Both the position numbers and the translations under genes were made by a program. Below are positions 55,400 to 63,793 of a DNA stretch of 64,000 nt, piece by piece. Each line of letters opens with the position of its first letter. The first letter of the stretch is position 1. This DNA comes from Niabella ginsenosidivorans (GTDB taxonomy: Bacteria; Bacteroidota; Bacteroidia; Chitinophagales; Chitinophagaceae), in contig NZ_CP015772.1 of the NCBI RefSeq assembly GCF_001654455.1, positions 3,100,001-3,164,000 on the forward strand, read 5' to 3'. The notes beneath the pieces were generated by a model, which worked only from the letters and a program-made list of their open reading frames with translations, ran no database searches and was not told the origin of the DNA.

Positions 55400-56410
55400 T
55401 TACGCAGAATTTCTGATAATAAGCTCAGGGGCAACAAAAACCCCGGTTTTCTGTTTGATTTTCTGACGACTATCCATTTGAGCCAAAAGCAATTGCATGG
55501 CACAATCTGCAATTTCCTGCACCGGCTGACTAACTACAGAAATAGCTGGGGAAGAAAAGCGGAAAAGATCAGTGTCGTCAAAACTCAGAACAGCTACCTG
55601 CTGAGGGATGGATCTGTTCAGGTCTTTAAGTGCTTTAATACCAAACATTCCGAGGTAGTTGGTAGAAAAGACCACAGCATCTATTTGCGGGTATTTTTCA
55701 AAAAACCGGGCTATATCTTTTATATACTTGTCTTTATCCTGGTAATAGGGAAGTGTTAGCAGCAATCGCTTCCGGAAAAGCTTTTGTTTCTGAAGAGTGT
55801 CTGTAAAAGCTTTTTCCCGTTCATGCATCTGTATCTGATCCAATGCTACATTAACAAATGCAATATTCTTTTTGCCTTTATCTAATAAATATTGCGTAGC
55901 CCTGGTGATACCGCCATAATTGTCTACCAGCACAAAAGGAATATTTTCATCAGGAAAATACCTGTCCAGCAATACTAAAGGCTTCCTGTTCTTTTTCAGT
56001 TTCAGTATCCCGCTTTTCATGCCGGTTGAGGGAACAATCAAAAAACCATCTACCTGTTTGGCAAGCACCTGCAGCAGGTCATTCCCTTTTTTATCGTCGT
56101 TCTCTGTGCTTCCATAGACCACCCGGTATCCGGCCCTGGCCGCTGCAAACTCTACTGATTTGGCAAGTGATGCAAAAAATGCATTTGCAATATCCTCCAC
56201 AATCAATCCGATCACCTGCGTGCGGCCGGTACGCAGGCTTGCAGCTGCACGGTTAGGCACGTAGCCCGTCTTCTGTATAACGGCCTGCACATGCTTTACC
56301 ATGTCTTCGCTCAAACGCATTTGCTCATGCTTCCCGTTAACAACAAAAGAAACAGTAGAAGGAGCTACCCCTGCAATCCTGGCAATATCTTTTATGGATA
56401 AATGCTTCAC
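55400..56410 (-). CDS. LacI family transcriptional regulator 2
   Basis: A 336-residue LacI/GalR repressor: head LSIKDIARIAGVAPSTVSFV, hinge YVPNRAAASLRTGRTQVIGL, and sensor domain with DGFLIVPSTG, KPLVLLDRYF and AVLSFDDTDLFRF. It is upstream of the SusC2 operon on the same strand, which makes that operon its likely target, separate from the units carrying the CTTAA-type operator. Confidence 0.92.
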   Translation of the reverse strand: MKHLSIKDIARIAGVAPSTVSFVVNGKHEQMRLSEDMVKHVQAVIQKTGYVPNRAAASLRTGRTQVIGLIVEDIANAFFASLAKSVEFAAARAGYRVVYGSTENDDKKGNDLLQVLAKQVDGFLIVPSTGMKSGILKLKKNRKPLVLLDRYFPDENIPFVLVDNYGGITRATQYLLDKGKKNIAFVNVALDQIQMHEREKAFTDTLQKQKLFRKRLLLTLPYYQDKDKYIKDIARFFEKYPQIDAVVFSTNYLGMFGIKALKDLNRSIPQQVAVLSFDDTDLFRFSSPAISVVSQPVQEIADCAMQLLLAQMDSRQKIKQKTGVFVAPELIIRNSA

Positions 56411-56492
56411 AAAAAGTAAAAAGGCTTTGCTAAAATAAAGAGTATGAATGATATTTCATGCATATAACGCTCCTCTGCGCAAAATATTTTTA

Positions 56493-56684
56493 TCAGGGGC
56501 TTTCAACAGACTGCCAATAAGCAGGCTGTTTATGCATTAAAATGTCTGAGCCAGTGATATAATAGGGGGCATAAGCTCCCGCCCAGCGGGGGTAATTCTG
56601 TTGAAAACTGCTTTTTGCCTGCGCCATCAGACGTACCTGGCCGGAATCATCAACAGCGAGCCCGCCGGATGCTGATTTATACAA
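56493..56684 (-). other. Possible gene remnant after the HAD gene
   Basis: A 63-codon frame (TTG start at 56684) overlapping the end of the HAD gene by eight bases. It reads YKSASGGLAVDDSGQVRLMA, QAKSSFQQNYPRWAGAYAPY, YITGSDILMHK. The residue mix is protein-like and resembles the tail of a longer enzyme, but I cannot name it and there is no good start. It may be a remnant or chance. Confidence 0.3.
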
Positions 56685-57291
56685 CCAGTCCGTATGCCGC
56701 TAATTCCTGTTTGGTTTGCCCGTAATTCCGGTGAATGATGCCTTTGATCCCCAGCCCCTGTGCTACCTGTACAAATAATGGCCGGTCGTCAATATAAAGT
56801 ATCTGCTCAAGGGGTACCTGTGCCATATCCAGGGCTACTTTAAAAATATCCACATCCGGTTTCCTTAGATGAACAAAGCTGGAGGATACAAAAAAATCGA
56901 TAAAGCCGGTGAGCTGAAAGGTCTCGATCCGGTACCGGTTCAGCTCCCGCCCCTCATTGCTTACCACAACGGTCTTTAATTGGTATTGCGCTTTAAGCTT
57001 TTTCAACAGTTGGATCATATCCTCATAAGGCTGGGAATAGTTGTACATGAACTGCTTAAATGTTTCTTTGGAAAAGCTTCTTGGTTCGTAAAATACAATA
57101 CGGTCCAGGTACTCATCCAGCAATAATTTGCCGGACTCATAAGTATCAAAGGTCAGATGGTGCCTGTCTTCCAGCTCAGCTGCGTTCAGCTTAAATTTTT
57201 CAACGGCCTCAGCGCGGGCCTTACGGTCCCAGCCATTGGTTAATAACACACCTCCGATATCTGTAAAGATGGCTGTAATTTTTTGAGACAT
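56677..57291 (-). CDS. HAD superfamily hydrolase
   Basis: A 204-residue cytoplasmic protein. Motif I is FTDIGGVLL (the second Asp of the usual DxD is Gly, as in haloacid-dehalogenase-like members), motif II is VVVSNEG, motif III is the Lys in LRKPDVDIF, and motif IV is ILYIDDRP. The helical cap is in the early part (~20-95). It may be a sugar or nucleotide phosphatase. The substrate is unknown. Confidence 0.88.
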   Translation of the reverse strand: MSQKITAIFTDIGGVLLTNGWDRKARAEAVEKFKLNAAELEDRHHLTFDTYESGKLLLDEYLDRIVFYEPRSFSKETFKQFMYNYSQPYEDMIQLLKKLKAQYQLKTVVVSNEGRELNRYRIETFQLTGFIDFFVSSSFVHLRKPDVDIFKVALDMAQVPLEQILYIDDRPLFVQVAQGLGIKGIIHRNYGQTKQELAAYGLVV

Positions 57292-57302
57292 GAATTGAGA
57301 TT

Positions 57303-57440
57303 TGAGTTATCAGTCCCGATAGCTATCGGGATCAGTTATTAGTTTTCTGTTTTCAGCAGGCAGTAGCTTGTATCAGAGCCCGTACTTTCACTCGCCACTT
57401 CATGAACCATAAACTATGAACCACGAACTATTGACCATTG
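57303..57440. repeat. Intergenic tandem repeats and palindrome
   Basis: The gap starts with GAGTTATCAGT, then the perfect 18-base palindrome TCCCGATAGCTATCGGGA at 57314-57331, then ATCAGTTATTAGTTTTCTG. A second type follows at ~57400-57440 with units CATAAACTATGAACCACGAA and CTATTGACCATTGACTAT. A degraded form of the palindrome appears at 60618-60640. Confidence 0.75.
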
Positions 57441-57459
57441 ACTATACCCTCATACACCA

Positions 57460-58533
57460 TTACGCAATGGTGATTTTCTTTTCTAAATAAACATCCTGTA
57501 TGGCATTCAGTAATGCAATCCCTTCTTTTCTTGATTTCTGAAATGCTTTCCTGCCGGAGATCATGCCCATGCCGCCTGCCCGTTTATTGATCACAGCAGT
57601 GCGTACCGCTTCCATCAGGTCTTTCTTTCCCTCAGAGGCGCCGCCCGAATTGATCAAACCGGCACGGCCCATATAGCTGTTGATCACCTGGTAGCGGCAA
57701 AGGTCAACAGGATGATCTGATGCCAGCTGGCTGTACATCCTTTTGTCAAATTTTCCGTAAGAAACCCCATCCGCATTCAGCGCAAGGTACCCTCCGTTAT
57801 TTTCCGGTAATTTCTGCTTTACAATATCTGCCTGTATTGTTACGCCCAAATGGATTGCCTGACCGGTCAGATCGGCTGATACATGATAATCTTTCCCCTC
57901 TTTTTTAAAGGCGCTGTTCCTTAAGTAACACCACAGCACAGTAGCCATCCCCAACTCATGCGCACGATCAAATGCACGGGCAATTTCTGTAAGCTGCCGG
58001 GTGCTTTCCTCAGAACCAAAATATACGGTAGCTCCTACTGCAGCAGCGCCCATATTCCAGGCGTCTTCTACCCTGCCGAACAATACCTGGTCAAATTTAT
58101 TGGGATATGTAAGCAGCTCATTATGGTTGATCTTTACAAGAAAAGGAATCTTATGCGCATACTTGCGCGACACGGCGCCCAGCACTCCGAAAGTGCTGGC
58201 AACAGCATTACAGCCCCCTTCTATGGCCAACCGAATAATATTTTCGGGATCGAAGTATTCCGGGTTGGCGGCAAAGGACGCGCCTGCACTGTGCTCTATG
58301 CCCTGGTCAACCGGGAGAACAGAAAGATACCCTGTACCTGCCAGCCGGCCTGTATTAAAGATCTGCTGCAGGCTTCTTAGTGTTTGCCCGTTCCTGTTGG
58401 AAGGCAAAAATATTTCATCAACAAAGGCAGGATTGGGGAGGTGTAACTGGTCTTTGGAAACGGTTTTGCAGGTGTGGGTAAAAAGCGATTCGTTTTCCTT
58501 ACCCAGCAATTTTACGATCTGGCTATAATTCAT
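57460..58533 (-). CDS. fbaB: Class I fructose-bisphosphate aldolase (FbaB/DhnA type)
   Basis: A 357-residue cytoplasmic aldolase from the ATG at 58533 (seven residues shorter than the longest frame, whose extra start precedes NKKSV). Family blocks are [40 protein letters not shown] and [16 protein letters not shown]; the Schiff-base Lys is in the C-terminal half near the SGRKAFQKS block or KADIVKQ region, which I could not fix exactly. It splits fructose-1,6-bisphosphate in glycolysis and gluconeogenesis. It is monocistronic and a housekeeping gene, not clearly part of the sugar locus. Confidence 0.9.
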   Translation of the reverse strand: MNYSQIVKLLGKENESLFTHTCKTVSKDQLHLPNPAFVDEIFLPSNRNGQTLRSLQQIFNTGRLAGTGYLSVLPVDQGIEHSAGASFAANPEYFDPENIIRLAIEGGCNAVASTFGVLGAVSRKYAHKIPFLVKINHNELLTYPNKFDQVLFGRVEDAWNMGAAAVGATVYFGSEESTRQLTEIARAFDRAHELGMATVLWCYLRNSAFKKEGKDYHVSADLTGQAIHLGVTIQADIVKQKLPENNGGYLALNADGVSYGKFDKRMYSQLASDHPVDLCRYQVINSYMGRAGLINSGGASEGKKDLMEAVRTAVINKRAGGMGMISGRKAFQKSRKEGIALLNAIQDVYLEKKITIA

Positions 58534-58628
58534 AACGCTTTTTTTATTACCCAAATGTAAGGTGAATTAGCTTATAGTCAATGGGGCATAGCTTATGGTT
58601 TGCCAGGGTTACCGGGTTGCATACAAAA

Positions 58629-58660
58629 AGCCCCGCCCGGTAATTACCAAAGCAGGGCTG
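58629..58660 (-). terminator. Terminator of the thioredoxin gene
   Basis: On the minus strand AGCCCTGCTTTGG pairs with CCGGGCGGGGCT around TAATTA and runs into TTTTTG. It lies about 20 bases after the thioredoxin stop codon. Confidence 0.75.
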
Positions 58661-58679
58661 CCTAAAAGGAGTCCTTTAT

Positions 58680-59000
58680 TTAGTTTAAATGCGATTCAAT
58701 TTTCTTTACAAAGTTGCCCTTGGGCTGAGCTCCTACCAGCTTATCTACCACCTGGCCGCCTTTTATAAAAAGGATGGCGGGAATGGAAGTAATACCATAG
58801 TTCATAGAAACCTGAGGATTCACATCTACGTTCACTTTACCTATATTCACTTTTCCTTCATATTCTTTTGAAAGCTCCTCAATAACCGGACCGATGGCAC
58901 GGCAGGGACCACACCACTCCGCCCAGAAGTCAACTACGGTCAGCTTATCAGAGTCTAAAACCTCTGTTTGAAAATTGGAATCATTAAATTCTTTTGCCAT
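58680..59000 (-). CDS. trxA: Thioredoxin
   Basis: A 106-residue cytoplasmic thioredoxin with the canonical active site WCGPC (C30, C33), the buried Asp in VVDFWAEWC, and the cis-Pro block GITSIPAILF. It reduces protein disulfides using thioredoxin reductase. Single-gene unit with its own terminator. Confidence 0.97.
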   Translation of the reverse strand: MAKEFNDSNFQTEVLDSDKLTVVDFWAEWCGPCRAIGPVIEELSKEYEGKVNIGKVNVDVNPQVSMNYGITSIPAILFIKGGQVVDKLVGAQPKGNFVKKIESHLN

Positions 59001-59141
59001 TGCTACTATTTTAATTAATTAAGAGTTGGAAACCCAACAACAAATTTAGTTCCCAATTCAATAACAGGCAATATTGGCAAAAAGTTGTGAAGAAAATGTC
59101 AATACCCTGTACAATGCCTGACAAACAACCGCTAACAGGCG

Positions 59142-60395
59142 TTAATGAACCGCTGGTTGCTGTATACTATCCGGAGTATGCCTGTACCTGAATACCAGCA
59201 TAAATATAATACCAATAATGAAAGCGTAGGCCGCAAAAATAAACCATACAGCCTTCCAGTTAGTACCATTATCTTCTGTATAATGCTGTATGAGCCACCC
59301 GCTGCCAAAACTTCCGATCATAGCGCCGATGCCATTTGTCATCATCATAAACAGCCCTTGCGCGCTACCACGGATCATGGCAGGCGCTTCCCTTTCAATA
59401 AAGAGCGAACCTGATATATTGAAAAAGTCAAAAGCCATACCGTATACAATCATAGAGAGTATTAAAAAAAACAAACCACCTCCGGGATCACCAATCCCGA
59501 ATAATCCAAAACGTAAAAACCACGCAAACATGCTCATCAGCATAACAGTTTTAATCCCGTATTTCCGGAGAAAAAAGGGTATGGTAACAATAAAAACCGT
59601 TTCGGAGATCTGAGATATTGATATAAGAATATTAGGATATTTAACACCTGCGGTATTGGCAAAGGCCGGATCAAACTTAAAATGATCAATAAACGGCACT
59701 CCCCATTGGTTTGTAATCTGTAACGCAGCGCCCAGAAACAGTGAAAATATAAAAAAGATGGCCATTTTGGGAATCTTAAACAATTTTAAAGCTTCGATTC
59801 CAAAAGCCTGTGCAAGGGTTTGCGCGCCCTTATTATCCGGTTTGCAAGGAGGTAAGGTAAAACAATAAAGCCCGGTAACCAGTGCGCTTACGGCTGCAAA
59901 AACAAGCTGCGTAGCAGTAAGCGTCCAATGGAACAAATCCGTGAGCCACATAGCAGCGATAAAACCTATTGTACCCCATACCCGTATGGGAGGAAAGTAT
60001 TTTTGCGGCTCCAATCCGTTATTCTTTAAAATATGGTAAGAAACTGTATTATTTAAAGATATCGTAGGCATATAGGTGGCACATACCAGCAGCATAGCCC
60101 AAAACATCCTGGAGGGCGTATCTATAGTAGAAGCATAATATAAAGCAGCAGCACCAATAATATGCGTTATACCCAGCAGTCGTTCAGCATTCACCCAGCG
60201 ATCGCTGATAATTCCGAGGATCGGCGGCATAAATACAGAAGCGATTCCCAGTGTTAAAAAAATGGCACCTATTTCCTCACCCTTGAAATGAAGCGTTGCA
60301 TACATATACCCTCCTATAGAAGTTAAATAAGCTCCCCAGATAAAAAACTGCAAAAAATTAATTATCGTCAATCTGAATTTTAAACTCATGGGCAA
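59142..60395 (-). CDS. MFS permease of the nucleoside (NupG/XapB) type
   Basis: A 417-residue inner-membrane permease with 12 helices, starting LKFRLTIINFLQFFIWGAYL and containing IRVWGTIGFIAAMW, both typical of the NupG-like nucleoside:H+ symporters in Bacteroidota. Substrate inside the family ranges over nucleosides and some sugars. It stands alone. Confidence 0.85.
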   Translation of the reverse strand: MPMSLKFRLTIINFLQFFIWGAYLTSIGGYMYATLHFKGEEIGAIFLTLGIASVFMPPILGIISDRWVNAERLLGITHIIGAAALYYASTIDTPSRMFWAMLLVCATYMPTISLNNTVSYHILKNNGLEPQKYFPPIRVWGTIGFIAAMWLTDLFHWTLTATQLVFAAVSALVTGLYCFTLPPCKPDNKGAQTLAQAFGIEALKLFKIPKMAIFFIFSLFLGAALQITNQWGVPFIDHFKFDPAFANTAGVKYPNILISISQISETVFIVTIPFFLRKYGIKTVMLMSMFAWFLRFGLFGIGDPGGGLFFLILSMIVYGMAFDFFNISGSLFIEREAPAMIRGSAQGLFMMMTNGIGAMIGSFGSGWLIQHYTEDNGTNWKAVWFIFAAYAFIIGIIFMLVFRYRHTPDSIQQPAVH

Positions 60396-60727
60396 TGGAT
60401 GCTTTTAAGAGATAAAATTATGGGTTTCCGTTATATGTATTTCAAAATGTGAGAATTTTGTTGAGATTTGAGATATGAGAATTGAGATTTCAGTGTTCAG
60501 AACTCAGTCATCAGTGTCCGGATCAGGCATCGAGGATCCTGAGATGAACCACGGACCGTCCACAATTTAACTCCTGCGCCCTGCTTGCTGCCTGCCACTG
60601 CCCATGTCCTCAGTTTTCAGTCCGATCTATCAGGATCAGTTTTCAGATTCCCGTATTCCCCCCACTCCTTACTCCCATTTACTACTTACTGTTCCCCCAT
60701 AATCCGGCTCGTTTTTTCAATACTTAT
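60396..60727. repeat. Repeat-rich intergenic region before mqnE
   Basis: No gene in ~330 bases. From 60467 to 60645 it is filled with degenerate units such as GAGATTTGAGATATGAGAA, CAGTGTTCAGAACTCAG and CAGTTTTCAGTCCG, the same class as at 57303 and 21890. The mqnE promoter starts at 60728. Confidence 0.65.
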
Positions 60728-60735
60728 TACCTTTG
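60728..60735 (+). promoter_or_regulatory. -7 box that sets the mqnE start
   Basis: TACCTTTG is an exact TAnnTTTG box. Transcription would start about seven bases later, so the in-frame TTG at 60733 lies upstream of the transcript and the ATG at 60751 is the real start. Confidence 0.6.
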
Positions 60736-60750
60736 CTGAAATTTCATACT

Positions 60751-61896
60751 ATGGCAATCGTGATGAATGAAGCAATTCTTCCAAAAGATCCTGATCTTAA
60801 ACATATAGCAAAAAAAGTGTACGCAGGCGGGCGTATTACTGATGATGAATGTTTGATCCTGTTTGAAAAGGGCAGCCTTGGTTTTACAGGCGCTCTTGCC
60901 AATTATGTACGTGAAAAACTGCATGGCGATATTACCTATTTTAACCGCAACTTCCACATTGAGCCTACCAATGCCTGTATCTATACCTGTAACTTTTGCA
61001 GCTACAGCCGCGTATACGCGCACCGGGATGAAGCCTGGGAACTGGGCCTGGAACAGATGCTGGATATTGTAAAAAAATACGACAATGAGCCGGTTACCGA
61101 GGTGCATATTGTAGGCGGTGTGCACCCGAAAATGAACCTTGAATTTTTTGCGGAGTTGTTGAGAAAAATTAAAGCGCACCGCCCCGATCTGCATATAAAA
61201 GGATTTACCGCGGTAGAGCTGGACTATATGTTCCGCAAGGCAAAAAAAACGGTTGAGGAAGGCATGCAATACCTGAAAAATGCGGGCCTTGAAAGTATGC
61301 CCGGCGGAGGTGCCGAGATCTTTGCGCCGGAGATCCGCAAACAGATCTGCCCGGATAAGGTAGATGCCGATGGCTGGCTGAAGATTCATGAAACCGCGCA
61401 TAACCTGGGTATGCATACGAATGCCACCATGCTGTACGGACATATTGAAAGCTTTGCAGACCGGGTGGATCATATGCGCCGGTTACGGGAATTGCAGGAT
61501 AAAACAGGGGGCTTTAACACCTTTATCCCGCTGAAATTCCGTAATAAAGACAATGACATGAGCCATGTGCCTGAATCTACTTTAATTGAAGATATGCGCC
61601 TTTATGCCATTGCACGCATCTATATGGACAATTTCCCTCACCTGAAGGCCTACTGGCCCATGCTGGGCCGGCAGAATGCCCAGCTGGCGCTATCCTTTGG
61701 TGTAAATGACCTGGACGGCACTATTGATGATACCACAAAGATCTATTCTATGGCGGGAGCAGAAGAGCAAACCCCTTCCATGACAACGGAGGACCTGGTT
61801 GTGCTGATCAAACAGGCTAAGCGCCGGCCGGTAGAAAGAGGCACTCTGTACAATATCATTAAAGATTATAGTGAAGCGGAGCCGGAATATAGTTAA
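60751..61896 (+). CDS. mqnE: Aminofutalosine synthase MqnE (radical SAM)
   Basis: A 381-residue radical SAM enzyme. The [4Fe-4S] ligands are CIYTCNFC (C76, C80, C83 from the ATG at 60751), followed by the SAM-region EVHIVGGVHP and the MqnE/MqnC-family block GLESMPGGGAEIFAPE. MqnE joins 3-[(1-carboxyvinyl)oxy]benzoate to SAM in the futalosine route to menaquinone, normal for this group of Bacteroidota. MqnC is a close relative, but length and the block above favour MqnE. Confidence 0.92.
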   Translation: MAIVMNEAILPKDPDLKHIAKKVYAGGRITDDECLILFEKGSLGFTGALANYVREKLHGDITYFNRNFHIEPTNACIYTCNFCSYSRVYAHRDEAWELGLEQMLDIVKKYDNEPVTEVHIVGGVHPKMNLEFFAELLRKIKAHRPDLHIKGFTAVELDYMFRKAKKTVEEGMQYLKNAGLESMPGGGAEIFAPEIRKQICPDKVDADGWLKIHETAHNLGMHTNATMLYGHIESFADRVDHMRRLRELQDKTGGFNTFIPLKFRNKDNDMSHVPESTLIEDMRLYAIARIYMDNFPHLKAYWPMLGRQNAQLALSFGVNDLDGTIDDTTKIYSMAGAEEQTPSMTTEDLVVLIKQAKRRPVERGTLYNIIKDYSEAEPEYS

Positions 61897-62028
61897 TCAA
61901 TAAGAGAGCAGCATTCAGTTATCAGACAGGAAATTAAGATCTGAACGATCAGAAACCTCAGACCGATCCCCGGCTGATTAGGATTTTTACGGTTTTTTAA
62001 ATAAATTGCTGGTAAAAATATTGCTGTC

Positions 62029-62463
62029 ATGTCAAAAGTATCTAACATTCTTTCCCGTAAAGGCCATGCTGCCATCAGCATTCCCCCTTCCACTACTGTA
62101 TACCAGGCGCTGGAACTGATGGCTGAAAAGAATATAGGCTCCCTTATTGTAAAAAACGGGGACGAGTACCTGGGGATCATAACGGAACGTGATTATTCCC
62201 GGAAAGTGATCTTAAAAGGAAAGCATTCCTCAGATACAACAGTGGCTGAAATCATGTCTACCGACCTGCCCAGGATCGCTCCTGAAGATTCCGTGGAGCA
62301 TTGCATGGAGCTCATGAGCGATAAGAACATCCGCTATTTGCCCGTATTCAGCAATAATCAACTGGCCGGCGTCATATCCATCAGCGATGTAGTGAAGGAA
62401 ACCATCCTGCAGCAAAAGGAAACCATTGACCATTTACAGGATTATATACACGGCAACGGGTAG
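62029..62463 (+). CDS. CBS-domain pair protein
   Basis: A 144-residue cytoplasmic protein consisting of two CBS domains (~10-65 and ~75-130) with the repeated pattern ALELMAEKNIGSLIVKNGDE and CMELMSDKNIRYLPVFSNNQ. Such stand-alone pairs bind adenine nucleotides (AMP, ATP, SAM) and regulate unidentified partners. No neighbour indicates the partner. Confidence 0.92.
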   Translation: MSKVSNILSRKGHAAISIPPSTTVYQALELMAEKNIGSLIVKNGDEYLGIITERDYSRKVILKGKHSSDTTVAEIMSTDLPRIAPEDSVEHCMELMSDKNIRYLPVFSNNQLAGVISISDVVKETILQQKETIDHLQDYIHGNG

Positions 62464-62663
62464 CACCGGCCTCAATTGCTGACGCCGGTTAACAAAAGGT
62501 TCTCCTGTCAACATACAGCCACTTTTATTGTTTAAAACAGATGAAAGCAATGTGCGCAGCCTGATGGCGGTGCAGTTACTACTGCACCGCTTCCAAAGCT
62601 CCGGGGTTTACGAGGCTCTTTTGATTTGATAAAAACAGTTGTTGCGTCAAAGAAGCGAAGCCG

Positions 62664-62706
62664 GCTGCAGATCAGCCATCCGGCCTTTTGATCTGGCTGC
62701 TTTTTT
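62664..62706 (+). terminator. Terminator after the CBS gene
   Basis: CAGATCA at 62668-62674 pairs with TGATCTG at 62689-62695, extended by flanking GGCTG and GCTGC with a bulge, and is followed by TTTTTT at 62701. A second perfect hairpin (GCGGTGCAGT with ACTGCACCGC) lies upstream at 62567-62590 but lacks a T run. Confidence 0.65.
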
Positions 62707-62726
62707 ATGGCTTTTGAAAATCTCTT

Positions 62727-63686
62727 TTATGGTTCTTTTTTCTTTTCTTTTTTGCGGGGGTAGGTTCCGTTAAAAGAGCATTGCAGCGCTCCCAGCCTTG
62801 AACCACAACCTTCTACTTCCTGAAGGGTAATGCTGTTCTTTTCAAAAACAAATCTGAGCACGCAGGGGTCACCTCCCTGGCGGTAGACCGCTGTAGCCGG
62901 AGCATTAAAAACAGCTTCCCCTTTCAGTTCTCCCATGCATTGTTTGTCTCTATCTTCCAGGTGGATAAAAAAACGAAAGCGACCTTCCCGCTGCCCATCC
63001 CGTATGGAGATCAGTTCTGTTTTTCCTTTCCCGTAATCGCCTGAATATTTCTCCTTCCGGGGTAATGTATCAATCGGGTTAACCAGTTCCGTAGTGCCAT
63101 CGCCCAAACTATCCGTCATGATCAGCATAAATTTTCCGGCAGCTTTATTCAGCACAAACACATCATTCCCCGTAATCTCAATTCCGTTTGCCAGTTTCTG
63201 GGTCGCATTTTTGTTGATGTTGAGCCTTGGGTCAATAGTTACAGATACAGTCTTATCTGTGCCCCTGGAAAGCTTTATCACCGGCAGCCCTGCAATAAAC
63301 TTCTTTTTTTTATCGTACGCTGTGATCAGCAATATTTTTTGAGAAGGAGTCATACCTCTTGAAAGCAGATAAAAATCCCCGCTTCCCGCATCAATTGACC
63401 CAACCGGGTAGTACCGCGGCCTGGCGTTAGCGCCAAAAGCAGCAATAGTCAGTGAATCGGGAACAAACTGATGAAAAACCTGTGGCGCTATCAGGTTAGA
63501 ATCATTCTCCTTTTCCGAAAAAGTAGAATCACCATATGTAAACGGGAGCGTCAGTTTAGGGTATACCTCCATAAATTCATCCATATTTACTTCATCTCCC
63601 CCGGTCATGCTCTTTTTTTTCTTTCCCCCGCACGCCGTGGCCAACAGGATGAGCATCAGCAGAAAGCAATAAAAAGGTCTGTTCAT
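62727..63686 (-). CDS. Hypothetical lipoprotein
   Basis: A 319-residue lipoprotein (lipobox LLATAC, Cys19) with a Lys-rich linker at both ends (GGKKKKS; PRKKEKKKEP). The middle is mostly beta strands with DGTTELVNPIDTLPRKEKYS and FRFFIHLEDRDKQCMGELKG. I do not recognise the family. It is divergent from the DtxR gene, 107 bases apart. Confidence 0.75.
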   Translation of the reverse strand: MNRPFYCFLLMLILLATACGGKKKKSMTGGDEVNMDEFMEVYPKLTLPFTYGDSTFSEKENDSNLIAPQVFHQFVPDSLTIAAFGANARPRYYPVGSIDAGSGDFYLLSRGMTPSQKILLITAYDKKKKFIAGLPVIKLSRGTDKTVSVTIDPRLNINKNATQKLANGIEITGNDVFVLNKAAGKFMLIMTDSLGDGTTELVNPIDTLPRKEKYSGDYGKGKTELISIRDGQREGRFRFFIHLEDRDKQCMGELKGEAVFNAPATAVYRQGGDPCVLRFVFEKNSITLQEVEGCGSRLGALQCSFNGTYPRKKEKKKEP

Positions 63687-63767
63687 ACATGATTAATTAT
63701 GGAACAAAGTAAATAAAATCCTGCCTGATATTAAGAAAAATAAATTTTACCGGAATAGAAAAATATT

Positions 63768-63786
63768 TTAGATTAGCCTAAATTTT
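63768..63786 (+). promoter_or_regulatory. DtxR-like box before the regulator gene
   Basis: TTAGATTAGCCTAAATTTT matches the DtxR/IdeR consensus (TTAGGTTAGSCTAACCTAA) at about 14 of 19 positions. It ends eight bases before the ATG, so the regulator may repress itself when iron or manganese is plentiful. The divergent lipoprotein gene could share it. Confidence 0.55.
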
Positions 63787-63793
63787 TGTTTAG

